A model generated the notes under the pieces. It ran no database searches and was not told where the DNA came from. It saw nothing but the letters and a program-made list of their open reading frames with translations. Made by a program: the position numbers and the translations under genes. Source: Isoetes taiwanensis (Eukaryota; Streptophyta; Lycopodiopsida; Isoetales; Isoetaceae). From it: DNA of 64,000 nt. This document shows positions 1 through 11,990 of this stretch, one piece after another (position 1 is the stretch's first letter; each line of letters starts with the position of its first letter). The stretch is taken from positions 20,429,959-20,493,958 of the forward strand of contig JAJEKV010000008.1 of the NCBI GenBank assembly GCA_021234155.1, written 5' to 3'.

Positions 1-215
1 CTGCTCACCTACTCTTCCTGGTGTTGGGGTTGCTCCTACTGCCGAGATTGCTCCTACTGCTTGCTGCTCACCTACTCTTCTTGGTGTTGGAGTTGCTTCT
101 CTCTTGGGGAGGTTGCTCCCCTTTTTGCTTGCTCCTCACCTACTCTTCTTAGTGTTAGGGTTGCTCCTACTACCGAGATTGCTCCTACTGCTTGCTCCTC
201 ACCTATTCCAGGGGT
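1..215. repeat. ~63-76 bp imperfect tandem repeat, about three units
   Basis: Units starting near 1, 64 and 140 share a core reading CTCACCTACTCTTC, then TTGCTCCTACTGC. It lies inside the presumed gag start, so the repeat would encode a repetitive N-terminus on the minus strand. Confidence 0.7.
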
Positions 216-1132
216 TGCTCCCCGCCGCCGGTTGCTCCCTACCGCTGCTCTTTCACCTCCGCGAGACGCCCACGATCTCAATTTCCCCCGAGCCTTGCGA
301 TCATTCACCTGAAGTGCTAAGTCATTGCTCCTCCAAGAGTAAGCGATTCGTCTGAAGAGCTTGAGTGGCTAAGTTCGTCGTCTGGCCTAGGCCGCAGGGC
401 CTCAAGAGTTTGCTTGTCGCCGCAAGCCGTGAGTGCTTCAAACGTTCCGGTGCAAGCTGGAGCTTCCAACCTTCCTAGCTACTTGTTTGGTCCTTCCAAC
501 AACTTAGCTTCCTTGATGGTGGCCTCTTCGAGTGATCTTGCCTCTATCAATGGTCGACTATGTGTATTCGCGGCTCCTTTGGATCGATCTCGCTGACTGT
601 TCGTTCGGTGGACACTCTTATGACAGCTTCAAAGATTAACTTATAATTCGCCTTACAAGGGTAAAGGGGAGGTTCAAACTACTATTTGGGGACTTCTAGG
701 GAGTATAGGTGCTTCCATAGATTTAATAGCTACTTTTCTTAAGAGTAAATTTATTATAGCTATGGGTTATTAATTAAGGTACTTTCTCTAATCACTTAAC
801 TATTTCACGAAATTTCCTATTTCTTTTGGGCCAAATATTGGTCCGCCATTTTCTTTCAAGCTTTCTTTTGAGCGATTTCTCGTTCAATTTTCGCTTGAAA
901 AGTGCAGTTCATGAATAACTTGAGCTCAACTTTACTAGAAGGTTTCTTTTGACTATATTTTTCTACCACTTAGACTATACTTAATCTAATTATAACCCTG
1001 CTAATGGGAAAAAAAATTCTCTCACATTTCACAGTTCAAGACTGGAATATTCATTTCATTCCTTAGCTAGGCCAGTTAGTCTACCTATTCAGGGATATGG
1101 TCAGTGCTAGCTTTTAGTCAACCAAGAACATT

Positions 1133-1144
1133 GCTCTGATACCA
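1133..1144 (-). promoter_or_regulatory. Primer-binding site for initiator tRNA-Met
   Basis: The minus strand reads TGGTATCAGAGC, the standard plant LTR-retrotransposon primer site complementary to the initiator tRNA-Met 3' end. It is one base from the LTR end at 1146. This fixes the orientation (minus) and the LTR boundary. Confidence 0.85.
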
Positions 1145-1145
1145 T

Positions 1146-2789
1146 TGTGACGTTCCCTACAAAATATATGGCGCCCGGTCGTACACTCCGTAGGAAATCT
1201 TCCATCCGGTCTTTCGACCACACGGGCCCTCCGTCTATCCCGCACTCCAAGGTATCCCTAGTGCAGGAAGGGGACACGAAGGTGTCTTGCGCGCCCTTCC
1301 CCGATGGGCTCTTACAACAGCGGAAGCATAAACAACGTCAGAACTAGCAACAACAATACATCGAACTACCTCGAAGGGTAGCACGTCTATCCATCCATAG
1401 ATACAATAGAGATAAACATATGCCATAAAACATAAGAGCTCCTACCCAAGGCTCAGACTCATAGGGTGGTAGACTGACGGCTAGGCCACAAGATAGAGCA
1501 GACCGAGTCATAACAATGGCGGGGCTGGCTATAGACAATGGCTAGGGTTGATCACTCCATCCGCCCCTCCTGTGCATACTTTGTAGATGGGCTAGATCGG
1601 GCTCTGGCATGACTCTAGCCTTCCGGATATGCAATCTCATGGCATCACCCATCGTGACTACTCCGGGTTGCATCTCCCCGGCCCATCGAGGCAGGAAGGG
1701 TTGCATCTCCCCTTCCCGGGGTCTAAAGGTTCCACGGGTGGCTAGAGAATTGTGGCGACACACGATTCATCCCCGACTTAACCCCCCAAAACAAGAGCCA
1801 GACCGTCACCTGCAGCTCTTGAGAGCAGGGCGACACCATTGTCCCAGGAGGTGTCGGACTCATGCCCCCCCACTCGAAGTGACCGGCCATAAGCCTAGCC
1901 CGCTATGGGGTCCCCAGTAGCCGCGCTCAGCAGGGACCCTCCCTCCGTCTCCTCTCTAGCCCTGTTATGTAGTGCTGAATCACATCATAGCCCCGTCGCC
2001 TGATGGGTTCTTATGCACATGCTGCATATAATAGGAACTAAGGGGTCTAAACTAGGAGCATCACTAAGTAATGGCTACTAGGTCTTTACCCCCCTTCCCA
2101 ATACAAGAGGAGCAAACATGATCAACCAACATTATATATCCACATAACATGATAATAATGAGAATAACATCGAACCTAATCATATGTATCTAACTTGTAG
2201 TTAGGGTTCATTGATTAGGGTCCAAGATCTAAACTAAGGGCTCTAGAATGGCCTTACTAGAGACATGAGATGCTAACTCATCTGGAATCCTAACTTCCAG
2301 ATGATCTACCAAGAACTCTATGCCAAAATACCTGCTCCCAAAGAACTCCCTCCTACTCCCGGTGTCTCCATGGTCTTCGAGATGTTCGAGGTAGCTCCCA
2401 CTCCTACTGATGTGTTCACACTCTAGGGGCTGCTATGCTATGCAGTGCCACAACAGACGATTCTCGAAATGGAGTTTCGAGCGGGAAGAAGATTCCCAGA
2501 CTGTTGGAGCCAGAAAAAGAGGCCTAGGGTTAGGGTTTAGGCCTTTATATGTTAGGGTTCACATGTTATGCCACATGGCTCCAATATGGTGGTTCCGTGT
2601 GGCGGGTGCCCAATAGGTTAAGGCCATGTGGAAAATGGTCTTAACCTAAGGTTGCTAAGTTATATGGATAACTTAGCCATGCTCCCTATGCCACTAATAT
2701 ATGGTATACAAGGCTATGCAGGTAGACTTATATAGTGACGGACCCAGAAATATACGTATTTATGGCGTATATTTCCCTGGAACGTCACA
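1146..2789 (-). mobile_element. Long terminal repeat (5' LTR of minus-strand element), 1644 bp
   Basis: Starts TGTGACGTTCC and ends GGAACGTCACA, an 11-bp inverted pair with the usual TG...CA ends. The left end abuts a tRNA-Met primer site after one base. The interior has no coding sequence; short frames in it, such as 1609-1920, are chance. The partner LTR and the target duplication would lie left of the window, so Ty1/copia versus Ty3/gypsy is undecided, although a TGTGACG start is common in plant gypsy elements. Confidence 0.8.
2735..2788. repeat. 54-bp foldback at the LTR end
   Basis: GTGACG...GAAATATACG pairs with CGTATATTTC...CGTCAC around a short loop, so the outer end of the LTR forms a nested hairpin. 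Confidence 0.65.
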
Positions 2790-2865
2790 GGGATGGTAGC
2801 AAGTCAGTTTAAAGAAGGCGGCACGAAATAAGCATGTACATGTCACATCGCGCTCTTCTGAAGGC

Positions 2866-3035
2866 ACACATGGAAGGGTTGAGCGGAGCGGAGGCTCTCC
2901 CTTACCACCTGTGGGTCAGAGGGAGCTGATCTAGAGTGTTCTTCTATTGGGAGGGATGAGCAGAGCAGAGGCTCTTCTTCACCGGGTATCTTACACAATG
3001 GAAGGGTCGAACAGAGAGGAGGCTCCCCCTTACCA
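2866..3035. repeat. Three imperfect ~65-75 bp tandem units
   Basis: A block resembling GGAAGGGTTGAGCGGAGCGG followed by AGGCTC and a C-rich end recurs near 2870, 2950 and 3000. It lies between the LTR and the LINE ORF2 start, and may be part of the LINE 5' region. Confidence 0.6.
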
Positions 3036-3112
3036 ATTTCCAAAACATAATGGGCAGATCTCCCACTTGATGATGCTGCTGAGATGGATGTAGAACATCA
3101 TCATACATCTTG

Positions 3113-6100
3113 ATGAACATACTATCTTGGAACGTGAGGGGTGTAGCTTCTTCCCCATGTAAAAGAGCAGGCTATCTAATTATTTGTCTAAGTTTCCGAT
3201 GGATTTTTGCTGTCTTCAAGAGCACAAGTACTGTAAAGGTGGGGTGCAGAAGTTGGCTGCAATTATGGGTCCTCATTACAATGTCTTGGTTGTTGCTTCT
3301 AACTCCTCACTGCTTGGAAACCTTCCCTTAATGTTACTTTTACTCAAGTAGACAGATTTGGACGATGGATAATAGTCAAATGGATGGATAAGGGACAGGA
3401 GTGGGGAATTGTGAATGTGTATGCACCTAATCAGCCACGTCAACGAGGCTCTCTGCGGGCCACTTTACGGACTAAGATTATGCGGCTCGGTCATAATGTA
3501 GCATGGCTACTAGTTGGTGATTTTAATATGGTTGAGTTTGAAGCAGATAGGTGTGGTAGGGGTACACAGGTTGTTCAGGGATTTGAGCGTGAGCAGTGGA
3601 GGCAGCTTGTGCTAGACTGCAGAATGGTAGAGGTTGACGGAAACCAGTCTTTTACGTGGTGTAATGGCTGGACTGGACCAGGTAGAGCTTATGCTCGGCA
3701 TGATCGTGGGTATTATAATGTAATAGCTGCTGGCTTACTGGGTAACTTGCAAAGGACAAATATGTTGGATAGTTCCATATCTGATCACAATCCACAATGG
3801 CTTTCGATTACAGTGCCAGTGCATAGACGAGCTACAAGAACCTATTTCAAGCTTAACACTCGATATTTGTCAGACCCAGAGTTTACTAATGGCTGCAGGC
3901 ATGCCTGTTCCTCTATATTTTCTCGTCTTCGAGGTATGTCTGGGGTTGTTGATGCTTTGGCAGCAGTTAAATCCTTTGCTAAGCAGTGGGGACGTAGGAA
4001 GGCGCATGCAACTAGAGGCCGGCTACTAACTTTGTATATGGAGCTTCAAACGTGTCGTTCACAAGCCCCTTCATCAGGTATTCGAGAGAAAGAGTTATTG
4101 GCAGAAATAAGAAACATTGAGTCTCGCATAAAAGCCGGTTTGGATTGGTTTAAATTGGGAGATAGGTGCTCTCACTTCTTCTTTAGGGCAACAAGGAGAG
4201 GATGTGTGTCAAGCTCCATATCTTCGCTACTTCTACCTGATGGCTCTGAAATTTCTGATGCTGCACAGTTAAAGCAGTTTCTTTTTTATCATTTTTTGCT
4301 TTTTTTGCTGATCAGTCTCTGCCTTTCCAAGAGGACATGCAGGAGGCAGTTTTATCTAAGATCCATCCTATTATTTCCCCACAGCAGCGTGTTTAGGAAT
4401 CAACTATTACTGTCGATTGCTGTAGACTCTTTAAAGAAGAATAAGTGCCCAGGTTTGGATGGTTTTCCTGCAGAGTTTTTCCAAGCTTATTGGAATTGGC
4501 TTGGTGATGACGTCTTCAATGCTTTCTCTGAGTTTCGCCAGTTCAGGAGCTTGGATAAGATCATCAACAGCAACACTGGTTGCATTTCTCTTATTCCTAA
4601 GTGCAAAGAGCCTAAAAATATCTCGGATTGGCGCCCTATAACTTTGTTATCTACGGTATACAAGATCTTTGCTAAGGCCTTGGCAGAGGAAGTGAGGGAT
4701 ATCTTGGCAGAGTCTATCTCTTTTACGCAATCAGGATTTTTACCTAAGCGCTGTATTCTTGATAATGTGGCCGCCGCTTATGAGGGGATGTATCGGGCGC
4801 GTCTTAACACTAGAGTTGTCTCAGGGACCTGTTTGGGTTCATCAACCCGTATGGGTCCCTCAATCCCTGCTCCATATTAGGGACTAGTTCTTCATGATAC
4901 TTATGAGATTCTAAATATGAACATCTGAATTGTAAGATTAACTCGAAGTTGTACCACCATATTCAATGGCAAAATAAAATTCTTCACAAGTTTGGCACAA
5001 ATCGCACCTTGAAATACACTCAATTCAATGGTTTCGATGATATGCTATAATCTCATGACACTCAACATGAAATACAAATTTCAAAATAACATTAATTTTC
5101 TATGAACGTAGCCTACAAATGCTACTCATATTTTAAATTTCATGTGATTTCATAAAAATTTGATATATTAATGAGCAAATCATAATTTCAATCCTTGAGA
5201 GACCCAATTGGGTCCCTAAGGAATTTCTGAAAAACAGACATCCAGGAACCATTTCATATCCATGATATTGGAAATAGAATAAGAATGTGAAGGTACTATT
5301 ATTTTTCAATGGAAATAGATACAAAGTACTACACGTCTTGCTAAATGGATTTCATTTTTTCAAAAAGTGGAGTAGTACTATGAATTTCAAAAATTTTGAA
5401 CCTCGAGGGACCTAACTGGGTCCATAAAGAACTTCTGAACTTCAAAATTTAAGGAATTATTTCTCGAAAATTCTACCATAGATTTTTCTACTTCTTCTTG
5501 TGATAGATTTCTCATATCATGAATTACAAGATGGAAGAATTAGAATTCCTAGGAAAAATCATATTTGCAAAATAATGTGAGAAATGTTAAAGACTTTGAG
5601 AATCAACTTGACCCCTTTGCATTCGGCTCCACATTATGTTTGGTAATAGAAGCTTTTTATATTTTTCATAAAATTTTCCTTATATGTACACTCATGGAGA
5701 ACAAAGTATTATGAGTATGTAGACAAATTCTTTATCTCGGAGCTATAATAGAATTTCAAAGAAAGTGTATGAATGAACCCATTTGGGTTCATCAAGGGTC
5801 AACTCTAGTGTTAAGGGTCAGCACATTGTATATCTCAAATTGGATTTTGCTAAAGCCTATGATAGTATAGATTAGAATTTCCTACAAGAATGCCTTCTGA
5901 CATTGGGATTTGAAGAGTTGTTTACTAGAGATGTTATGTAGCTCCATCTTTTTGCTCGGTCTACTGTGCTTTTTCAGGGAGAACTGGCGGCTGTATTTCC
6001 TGTTGGTAGAGGAGTTCGACAAGGATGTCCCCTTGCCCCGTTATTGTTCACTATTATGGCAGAGGTATTGTCCCATCTATTCTCTTCGGCTACTCAAGAT

Positions 6101-7623
6101 GGCGTAATTCAGGGATTGACTATGGAGGATGGTTCTCAAGAAGTGTGTAATCAGTATGCCGCTGATACATTTCTCTTTCTAGTGGCTGATGATAATCTTC
6201 AGAATGCTAAGCTTTTGCTGGACTCTTTCTCCCTGGCATCATGGGTTCTTGTTGGGTGGCTAAAGTGCTCTGCTTTTTGGACTTTGGATGTGGATGTTCC
6301 TGTGTTTACGAGTATCCGTGGAAAGTGTTTCCTCAAGGGAAGGCCACTAAACTCTTGGGCATTCCTGTAGGTATACATATCTCTACTTCAGATGCATGGG
6401 ATGTTATAGTGGAAGTCCCGCGTAGCATCTTTTTTGGTGGAATACAGCTAAGCTTTCTCTGGCAGGGCGGATAGTAGTTGCTAAGCAGGTTCTCAGCAAC
6501 ACTCATGTGTATATGGCATCTGCTGTGCTTGCCTCACAAACAAAGTTTCAAGAGGTTGTCGCAATTGTCCGTAACTTCATTTGGGCAGGTACTGAGACAG
6601 GTGTAGCTGTGAAGGTCGCTTGGTCCACATGTATCAAACCAAAATTTGCTGGAGGTCTAGGTATGATTGACTTTCATTTACAGAGTAAAATTATGATATC
6701 TAAGTTCATTTTTCGCTACTTGGTGGGTATGGTACATTCGCCTGGAATGAGATTGGTTGCGCAAGCACTTGGACAGTGTATTCCTTTTGGGAAACCGACA
6801 CTTAGGGCACTTCTTCCTTGGTGTCTCTTTTATCAGCTTCGTCCATATCCGAATGCTTCCCCCTTCTTGAAGGGACTGTTTGATTCTTGGGAGACAGTTC
6901 GTGTGCTATTTAAGATTAATCCAGGTGTGTGTCCACATGTAGGTTCTCTGTGTTGGTGGATTCCTCTGGATAATCACATGCCTATGTGTGCTACTATACA
7001 TCCATTGACTCAACAGCGTTGGAGGCATGCTGGTATTCTTACAGTTGGTGCTTGGTATGAGGCAGGATACTTGTTGACTTGGGATGCTTTTCAGGCTAAG
7101 TTTATGCTATCTCGATGGGACAGAGCTCTGTGGCAAACGCTGGCTGACATTCTGCCAGACGCTCCTTCACAATCAGTTGATGTGCCTATTTGGACTGGTC
7201 CCCAAATTGTTAATGCACAACGTCTTGTGCATTCATTATATCAAAAGCTGGTTGATGTTGACATTGTCCCCCCTCGGGCTAATTGGCAGCTCCGCATTCC
7301 CCCTCCTCAGTGGAAGCGTATGTGGTCTTGGGTCTGGAATAAATTGCTGCATCCCAAAGTTTCTACCTTATGGTGGCAACTCCTGGGTTAATGTGCTGGT
7401 TCATAAGTTTTATCCCCGCATTTCAGAACTCTGCCCACTGTGTAAGCGGCAAGTTGAGAGTATCGAGCACTGCTTCTTTCTATGTGACCAAGTTCAGCCA
7501 GTTTGGTCATGGTTACTATCTCTCTTCCATGTGGTCTTGACTAGCCAGCAGGTGCTTCTCACCATTTATCCTTCCACTTGGAACAGCTTGCAGCAACAGG
7601 CTTTCCACTTAGCTTCAAGCTGA
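3113..7623 (+). pseudogene. LINE ORF2 (endonuclease, reverse transcriptase, zf-RVT), broken
   Basis: Encodes the machinery for target-primed reverse transcription. The APE-type endonuclease starts NILSWNVRG at 3113 and includes VNVYAPN, GDFN (~3520) and SDHNP (~3780). The RT region runs from NKCPGLDGFP (~4440) through GFLPKR (~4735) to GVRQGCPLAP (~6010). The catalytic YADD box reads Y-A-A-D at ~6155, so the first catalytic Asp is lost. A C-x2-C...H...C zinc motif lies at ~7420-7520. Breaks: a frameshift before 3384, a TAG at 5872-5874 where Trp is expected, a TAG at ~5938, and frameshifts near 6250-6500 and at 7390. Removing the 4808-5810 insert with one TTAA restores the frame exactly, so that insertion came after the LINE. 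Confidence 0.88.
4808..5810. mobile_element. ~1 kb non-autonomous TIR element inside the LINE RT
   Basis: Ends CACTAGAGTTG and CAACTCTAGTG are perfect 11-bp inverted repeats, flanked by TTAA on both sides (4804-4807 and 5811-5814); counting the target, the palindrome is 16 bp. Inside both ends are inverted GGGTTCATCA/GGGTCCCT-like blocks repeated several times. The body is AT-rich and has no transposase. A TTAA duplication fits piggyBac-type insertion, but the terminal CACTAG is not the usual piggyBac CCC, and a TA duplication reads equally well. The superfamily is therefore open. Confidence 0.85.
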
Positions 7624-7928
7624 TTGTTGTGGTCTATTTGAAAAAGAAGGCGTATGTGTATCTTCAAAGGCTTATCAATTAGTGTCGACCAACTTCTTCA
7701 CGAGGCGCAAGACAGATTGGTGAAGGCATACTTATGTTCTCAGCTTGCTCCTGAGAAAAAACGTTCGATTTTTGAGGAATATTTGGGCATCTTATTTTAT
7801 GCATAGACAGGTGGCTGCACTCAGTGGATTATCTTTGTCTGCTGAGATTTTATTCCTGTCTCTCCGTCTATGTGTGTACTTCTTCTGGAATATTGAATAA
7901 GAGTTTATCCTCCTTCAAAAAAAAAAAA

Positions 7929-8215
7929 TTCTGATAAATATAAAGCCTCTTTAGCATACAAGACAATTGCTCATACTAAGTCTGCCATCCACCCTGGTAA
8001 ATCTCAAAAGATTATTTCACTAAAATCATGAGTCTAAGATGCAAGCTTTTATCTGGAGATGTTTGCACAATGCCATTTCAACGAATCAAATCATCTATGA
8101 TAGATTTAAAAGTGATAGGGATGCTATAACTTCTGAGTGTAAACTCTGTGGTCATCATAGTGAGACAGTCAGGTACCTATTGTTAGACATGGCTAGAGAT
8201 GCTCCAGTCACTCAT
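7929..8215 (+). pseudogene. LINE ORF2 3' fragment (zf-RVT)
   Basis: A frame reading MQAFIWRCLHNAISTN, then C-x2-CG-x-HSETV, is the zf-RVT zinc-binding region at the C-terminus of plant LINE ORF2. It is interrupted by a TGA near 8030. It differs in wording from the 3.1-7.9 kb element, so it belongs to another LINE lineage. That element's poly(A) ends directly against this fragment, suggesting it inserted into or next to it. Confidence 0.65.
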
Positions 8216-9578
8216 TGATAATTACTTCTCCAACCAGAAGAACTCATTGAATCCACCAAAACAAAAGAAAATAACCAAGATTTCAATGCAATGTTAAAGA
8301 AGTATTTCCTTCTCCTAAATGGCAAGGTAATGGTGTATCTGGACATTCCGAAAAGAATTTACAAAACAAGAAAGAGTTCCCAACCACTAATAAGTGTGAG
8401 CTACTCATGGGTTTGGTGTTTTTTAAAAGACGTATTTCTTCTTTATTCACTTACTAGAAAAAGTGCCCGGCATTGTTAGGCGTGCCCTTGGGCATCAAAT
8501 TCAAAGCCGAATGAAGAAAATGGATTTAGATGAAAAATGTCAGTTGTTAGGGCACAGTAGGGCGGCGGCGGTGGCCGCCCGAGCATTGTGGGCTAGAAGA
8601 GCAGCAAGCAGGCTGCTTCTGTCTTGCCAAGGCCAGAGCAGATCAAGATGTATTTTCCTTCCATTTCTAGTGGAGTTTGCTATAGGAGCGATTAGGCTGG
8701 GGTATGGCCGCCATTCCAACTAACCCTCTTTAAACAATAGACTGTGATTTGGTAAGGGTCCTATTTCATGTATTTGCCATGAGTTTTTGGTTCTCAGACA
8801 GAGTTAAGCTAGCAAGTAGCATGTGCTCATAGATTTGTGATGGCTTAGAGTCTCTGAGCTCTAGTTTCGTCCTTCTTATCTTTTCGCTGCTGCTAGCGCA
8901 TATAAACAGTTAGAAGCTTGGTTTTCCAGATCTGATGTTGCATTCACTGCGTGGTGTCTGCACTCATTGCAAACTTGTGGTCTGCACTCATTGCAGATTT
9001 ATGGTCTGCACTCATTGCAGTCCTGCTTGTGGTTGAATGAAATGGTATAGAAGCAGGTCTTCTGTGTCGCTTGCCTATTACTGTTTTTATGCTATATGAA
9101 CACCTTGAATATTCGCACTCTGTTCCTTTTGTCTAGTTTGGTGGGATAACTTATGTTTTCTTCTACAGAGAAACTATTCTTTTAGAAGGATGTTCAGATA
9201 GGCTCGTGCTCTCTTGTCCCAACCAAGAGAAGCTTTAGGTGGCATTTCTATAATCTATTGTCCCAAGAATGGCTACCTGCAGTATTAGGAGACGGGAGGC
9301 CCTGATACATGCGCACACGATTCTAAGGGAGACAAGGCCACTAGGGCTAGATGTTATGGGTCAATTTTGGCACTTCGATTCTAGGGCAGTTTTGCATGGA
9401 GTGATGGTTGGAGAAAAGGTAGAGCAAGGCTCCCATAGTATTCGATTGTAACTTGAAGCTTCTATTTTTGGGGAGAAGCTTCGTCGGGATCATGGGTCAG
9501 CGTTGATGGCTTGCAAAGGCTGTTCTGGTGCCACTAGTGATTGGAATTGTCTCATAGAGTTTGAACTTTAAGTGCTAC
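8216..9578. other. No recognisable gene; short GC-rich patch and 25-bp repeat
   Basis: The stretch 8460-8720 is locally GC-rich, with an alanine/arginine frame I do not recognise and do not trust. A ~25-bp unit containing GTCTGCACTCATTGCA occurs three times at 8953-9026. The rest looks like anonymous intergenic sequence. Confidence 0.5.
8453..8490 (-). mobile_element. Possible Helitron 3' end
   Basis: The minus strand reads a GGGCA/TGCCC-rich imperfect hairpin, then CCGGGCACTTTTTCTAG followed by T. This resembles the CTAG|T terminus seen more clearly at 19458. The stem is poor and I could not place a 5' end. Confidence 0.3.
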
Positions 9579-9592
9579 AACTTAGGGCCAAT

Positions 9593-9903
9593 CAGTGGAC
9601 TGCTTCTAAAAGGATTGCATTTCACATGGCAAAGTCTTGGCTAACATGGAGTGTATGGAAGCGAAGGCGAAGAAAGGTCTTTTATGATAAGCGTATTTCT
9701 TCTCAGGTGGTGCTTCAAGAAATTCGTAAGAAGTTGTATAATTGCTTTCAGATCTCCAATTGGCCTGATCGTATTAAAATTCCAATATGGAGTGATCATC
9801 TAAAAGTGATTGATGCTTCTGGGACATTTCTTACTTCTGGAAGTACTTTGTAATATTTTGAGTGTATAATATGAAGTAAATCACGTTCTTCAAAGAAAAA
9901 AAA
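9593..9903 (+). mobile_element. 5'-truncated LINE insertion with target duplication
   Basis: A 14-bp direct repeat, AACTTAGGGCCAAT, flanks it at 9579-9592 and 9904-9917. Between them is the last part of a LINE ORF2, a frame ending ...VIDASGTFLTSGSTL at 9853, plus a short 3' tail and poly(A). The peptide aligns with the C-terminus of the fragment at 13463-14065 (WLxWxxWKRRR and IWxDxLxVxD motifs). A truncated 5' end, poly(A) and 14-bp duplication are the signature of target-primed insertion. Confidence 0.88.
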
Positions 9904-9917
9904 AACTTAGGGCCAAT

Positions 9918-10222
9918 TTTTTTTTGAGGTTAGTGGGGCAGGATGGTTACATAAGTAGCTAATTGTAGGAAATTGAGGAATTAACTTCCATAGTACTTGG
10001 TTGTTGGGAAGAGGCTGCGGCTATTGCTATAGTACTTTTTGGAAAAACAATGGCCTCCCATAGTACTAATGAGCCAGGAAGAGGTTGAGAGACCTCCTAT
10101 AGAGTACTGCAGTAGTTGGCTATGTATCTTACTATGCTCTTCACTGGTGAATAAGGGCTTTGCACCAATTTTATATTAACAAAAATAAAAATCTTACCCT
10201 CAAAAAAAAAAAAAAAAAAAGG
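9918..10222 (+). mobile_element. Poly(A)-tailed retroelement 3' fragment
   Basis: Ends TTACCCTC followed by ~19 A at 10202-10220, then a G run. The same ending (TTACCTCC plus a long A run) closes the element at ~31572, suggesting a shared LINE or SINE family. No coding sequence is visible. Confidence 0.5.
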
Positions 10223-11657
10223 GGGGGATTTAGATTGAGAACATAAATAAGATGTGATGTTTAGAATGAAATCACAAAATGAGTTTGCATCAAAATTTGT
10301 AAGGAACAGCGTTGGCAACTCTTTGGAATAACACTGCTAGTTAATTGTTCCATAATGGCTAAATAACATGCAATGTTCCAATTAATGAGGATATAAGCAC
10401 AATTACCACAGAAAGCATAATGTGACCATAAGGATGAAGTCCCAAATTGACTGCCATAATATTCGAGACTACAACACACATTGATCACCGCTCTTGCCTT
10501 TCTAGATTTCCACAACCACACAACTGCACTCACGTGATATGTAAAATGGGTTATGGATGTAAAGGCACCTTTTGAATTGGCAGGAATACATTGCATAGCA
10601 GATAGGCAGGGAATAGCTACGAGGAAATTACCAGCGATAACAAGTTTAGCCCGTCAGTGCGAATATCTGAGTATATACCAGCATATACTTAAAATATTCC
10701 ACATACCCCCGCACATACCCACATGAGCAAAAGAAAAACAAAGGTCTTGGATATGGCAGAAGGCGTTAAAGCAGGATCTTGTCAAAAAGATTCAACATAT
10801 CAAGGCAGAATTGTTCATGGATATATAAGATGGTAATCCCAACTACCCCATGGCATTGGAGCAATTTGTAGTGTCTCGATGCCTAACATTTTTTTTCAAG
10901 AAATATTGAATTGAACTATATAATATTCATTGTATATTGCTCCGTTGTGGAAATGTATCTTATTTTTTCTATCCACAATGAACTATACAATTTGCACGTT
11001 TTTTTCCAATAAAATGGAGCAAGGTATCTATTGTCAAAAGTAGTCAAAGATGTTGTGTCAAACTTATTATTGGTAAAGTCATTTGTTCGACAAGCGATAG
11101 TCAATATGCTTAATAAAAAGACCATGCCAGCTCAATTATAGTCTTCTTTTGGACATGTGAGCCTTAAAATAGGCGAAAAAAATGTGAAGCATGAGATGGA
11201 CCTGTGGTCCAACGAGAAGAAGAAAAGAAGAAACTAACACCTAATGTATATTCAAATATATCTTTGCAGATCGGTTATTAGAAGGCAATGTTCCAAACCA
11301 ACTCTTTAACCGAATATGCCATGAATATGCCTAAATCAACTCCTTAATTAACAATTGCCCCTTAAACAAGGGCGATCCAATAAATACAATCATATTTGTT
11401 ATACTTAAAGAGTGAGTGTGTGACCCTTCATAGATATATAATTCTCAAATAAAATACATGTTTGAAAATTAGAAGAGATATATGAAATGCCATTTATTGC
11501 TTTTTCTTTTCTCTTTCTTTTACGATGCAAAACATAGGTATAACATCTTATGTGAGAGATAGTTGATATGTTGCTGCATGAAAGGAAGAAATTTGTAAGA
11601 ACACTTTCTAGACTACTTGAAAAATGAATTAAAAAAGGCAAGTGAGAGTAGAAACCT

Positions 11658-11915
11658 TTAGCATGGAATGTTGGTGAGTCCACATGTCCTGACAACCTTT
11701 CGAGCATTGCTTAGATAACTAGATGGGAGTTGGTTAACACATGAGCAAAGTGTTTTTGCTCCTAAATGATTGATTGCGCTACAACAGTTGGATGACGGGG
11801 ACGTATTATGCAATACAGCATTAATACATGGTGTCACAACAGAGTTGCATTGCCCTTCAACACCACAAACTACTAAAAACAATAGCACCATGCATATTGC
11901 AAATGCCTTTGCCAT
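11658..11915 (-). CDS. Non-specific lipid-transfer protein-like, secreted (85 aa)
   Basis: A small secreted plant protein of the prolamin/lipid-transfer superfamily, expected to bind lipids in a four-helix cage outside the cell. The first ~22 residues are a signal peptide with a Leu/Val-rich core ending near VEG-Q. The mature part has eight cysteines spaced C-x6-C-x13-CC-x11-CxC-x18-C-x6-C, the order of the family, and ends at the last Cys. The frame is intact, with ATG in good context and no intron needed. The 3' flank and the promoter are shared with the copy at 26349. Spacing does not exactly match classical type 1 or 2, so I leave the subtype open. Confidence 0.85.
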   Translation of the reverse strand: MAKAFAICMVLLFLVVCGVEGQCNSVVTPCINAVLHNTSPSSNCCSAINHLGAKTLCSCVNQLPSSYLSNARKVVRTCGLTNIPC

Positions 11916-11939
11916 ACTTCCTTCTACTGTATTATATCT

Positions 11940-11990
11940 TCCTTCTTCTTATAAAGCCATGAGCATTTCTCATGGGATATATATATTGCA
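11940..11990 (-). promoter_or_regulatory. TATA-like promoter of the nsLTP gene
   Basis: On the minus strand an ATATATATAT block at ~11980 and a TTATAAAG/CTTTATAAG block at ~11950 lie 35-70 bases upstream of the ATG. Both are conserved at the same spacing in the paralogue (26281-26316), which supports a real core promoter. Confidence 0.5.

Larger units (their letters stand above)
1..1145 (-). mobile_element. LTR retrotransposon internal region, leader and gag start (partial)
   Basis: Lies next to an LTR and its primer-binding site, both on the minus strand, so this is the 5' internal region of an element running off the left edge. On the minus strand the first ~830 bases after the primer site (about 1132 down to 308) have no useful frame and look like an untranslated leader. 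A 78-residue frame then opens at 308 and is rich in Arg, Gly and Ala. No capsid or zinc-knuckle motif is visible yet, so calling it gag rests on position alone. Confidence 0.55.
3104..7928 (+). mobile_element. L1-like LINE, nearly full-length ORF2, degenerate
   Basis: An endonuclease-reverse transcriptase ORF2 runs from a start reading MNILSWNVRG (3113) to a zf-RVT tail, followed by ~300 bases of 3' sequence and a poly(A) run at 7917-7928. A foreign ~1 kb inverted-repeat element (4808-5810) sits in the RT. I found no target duplication, so the true 5' end is unknown and may include the tandem repeat at 2866-3035. Confidence 0.88.

Noticed and set aside
1609-1920. 103-residue plus-strand frame
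   Set aside because: Within a bounded LTR, with no homology and Pro/Arg/His composition from GC-rich non-coding DNA.
5133-5324. Small frame within the TTAA-flanked element
   Set aside because: AT-rich, with no transposase motif; the element looks non-autonomous.
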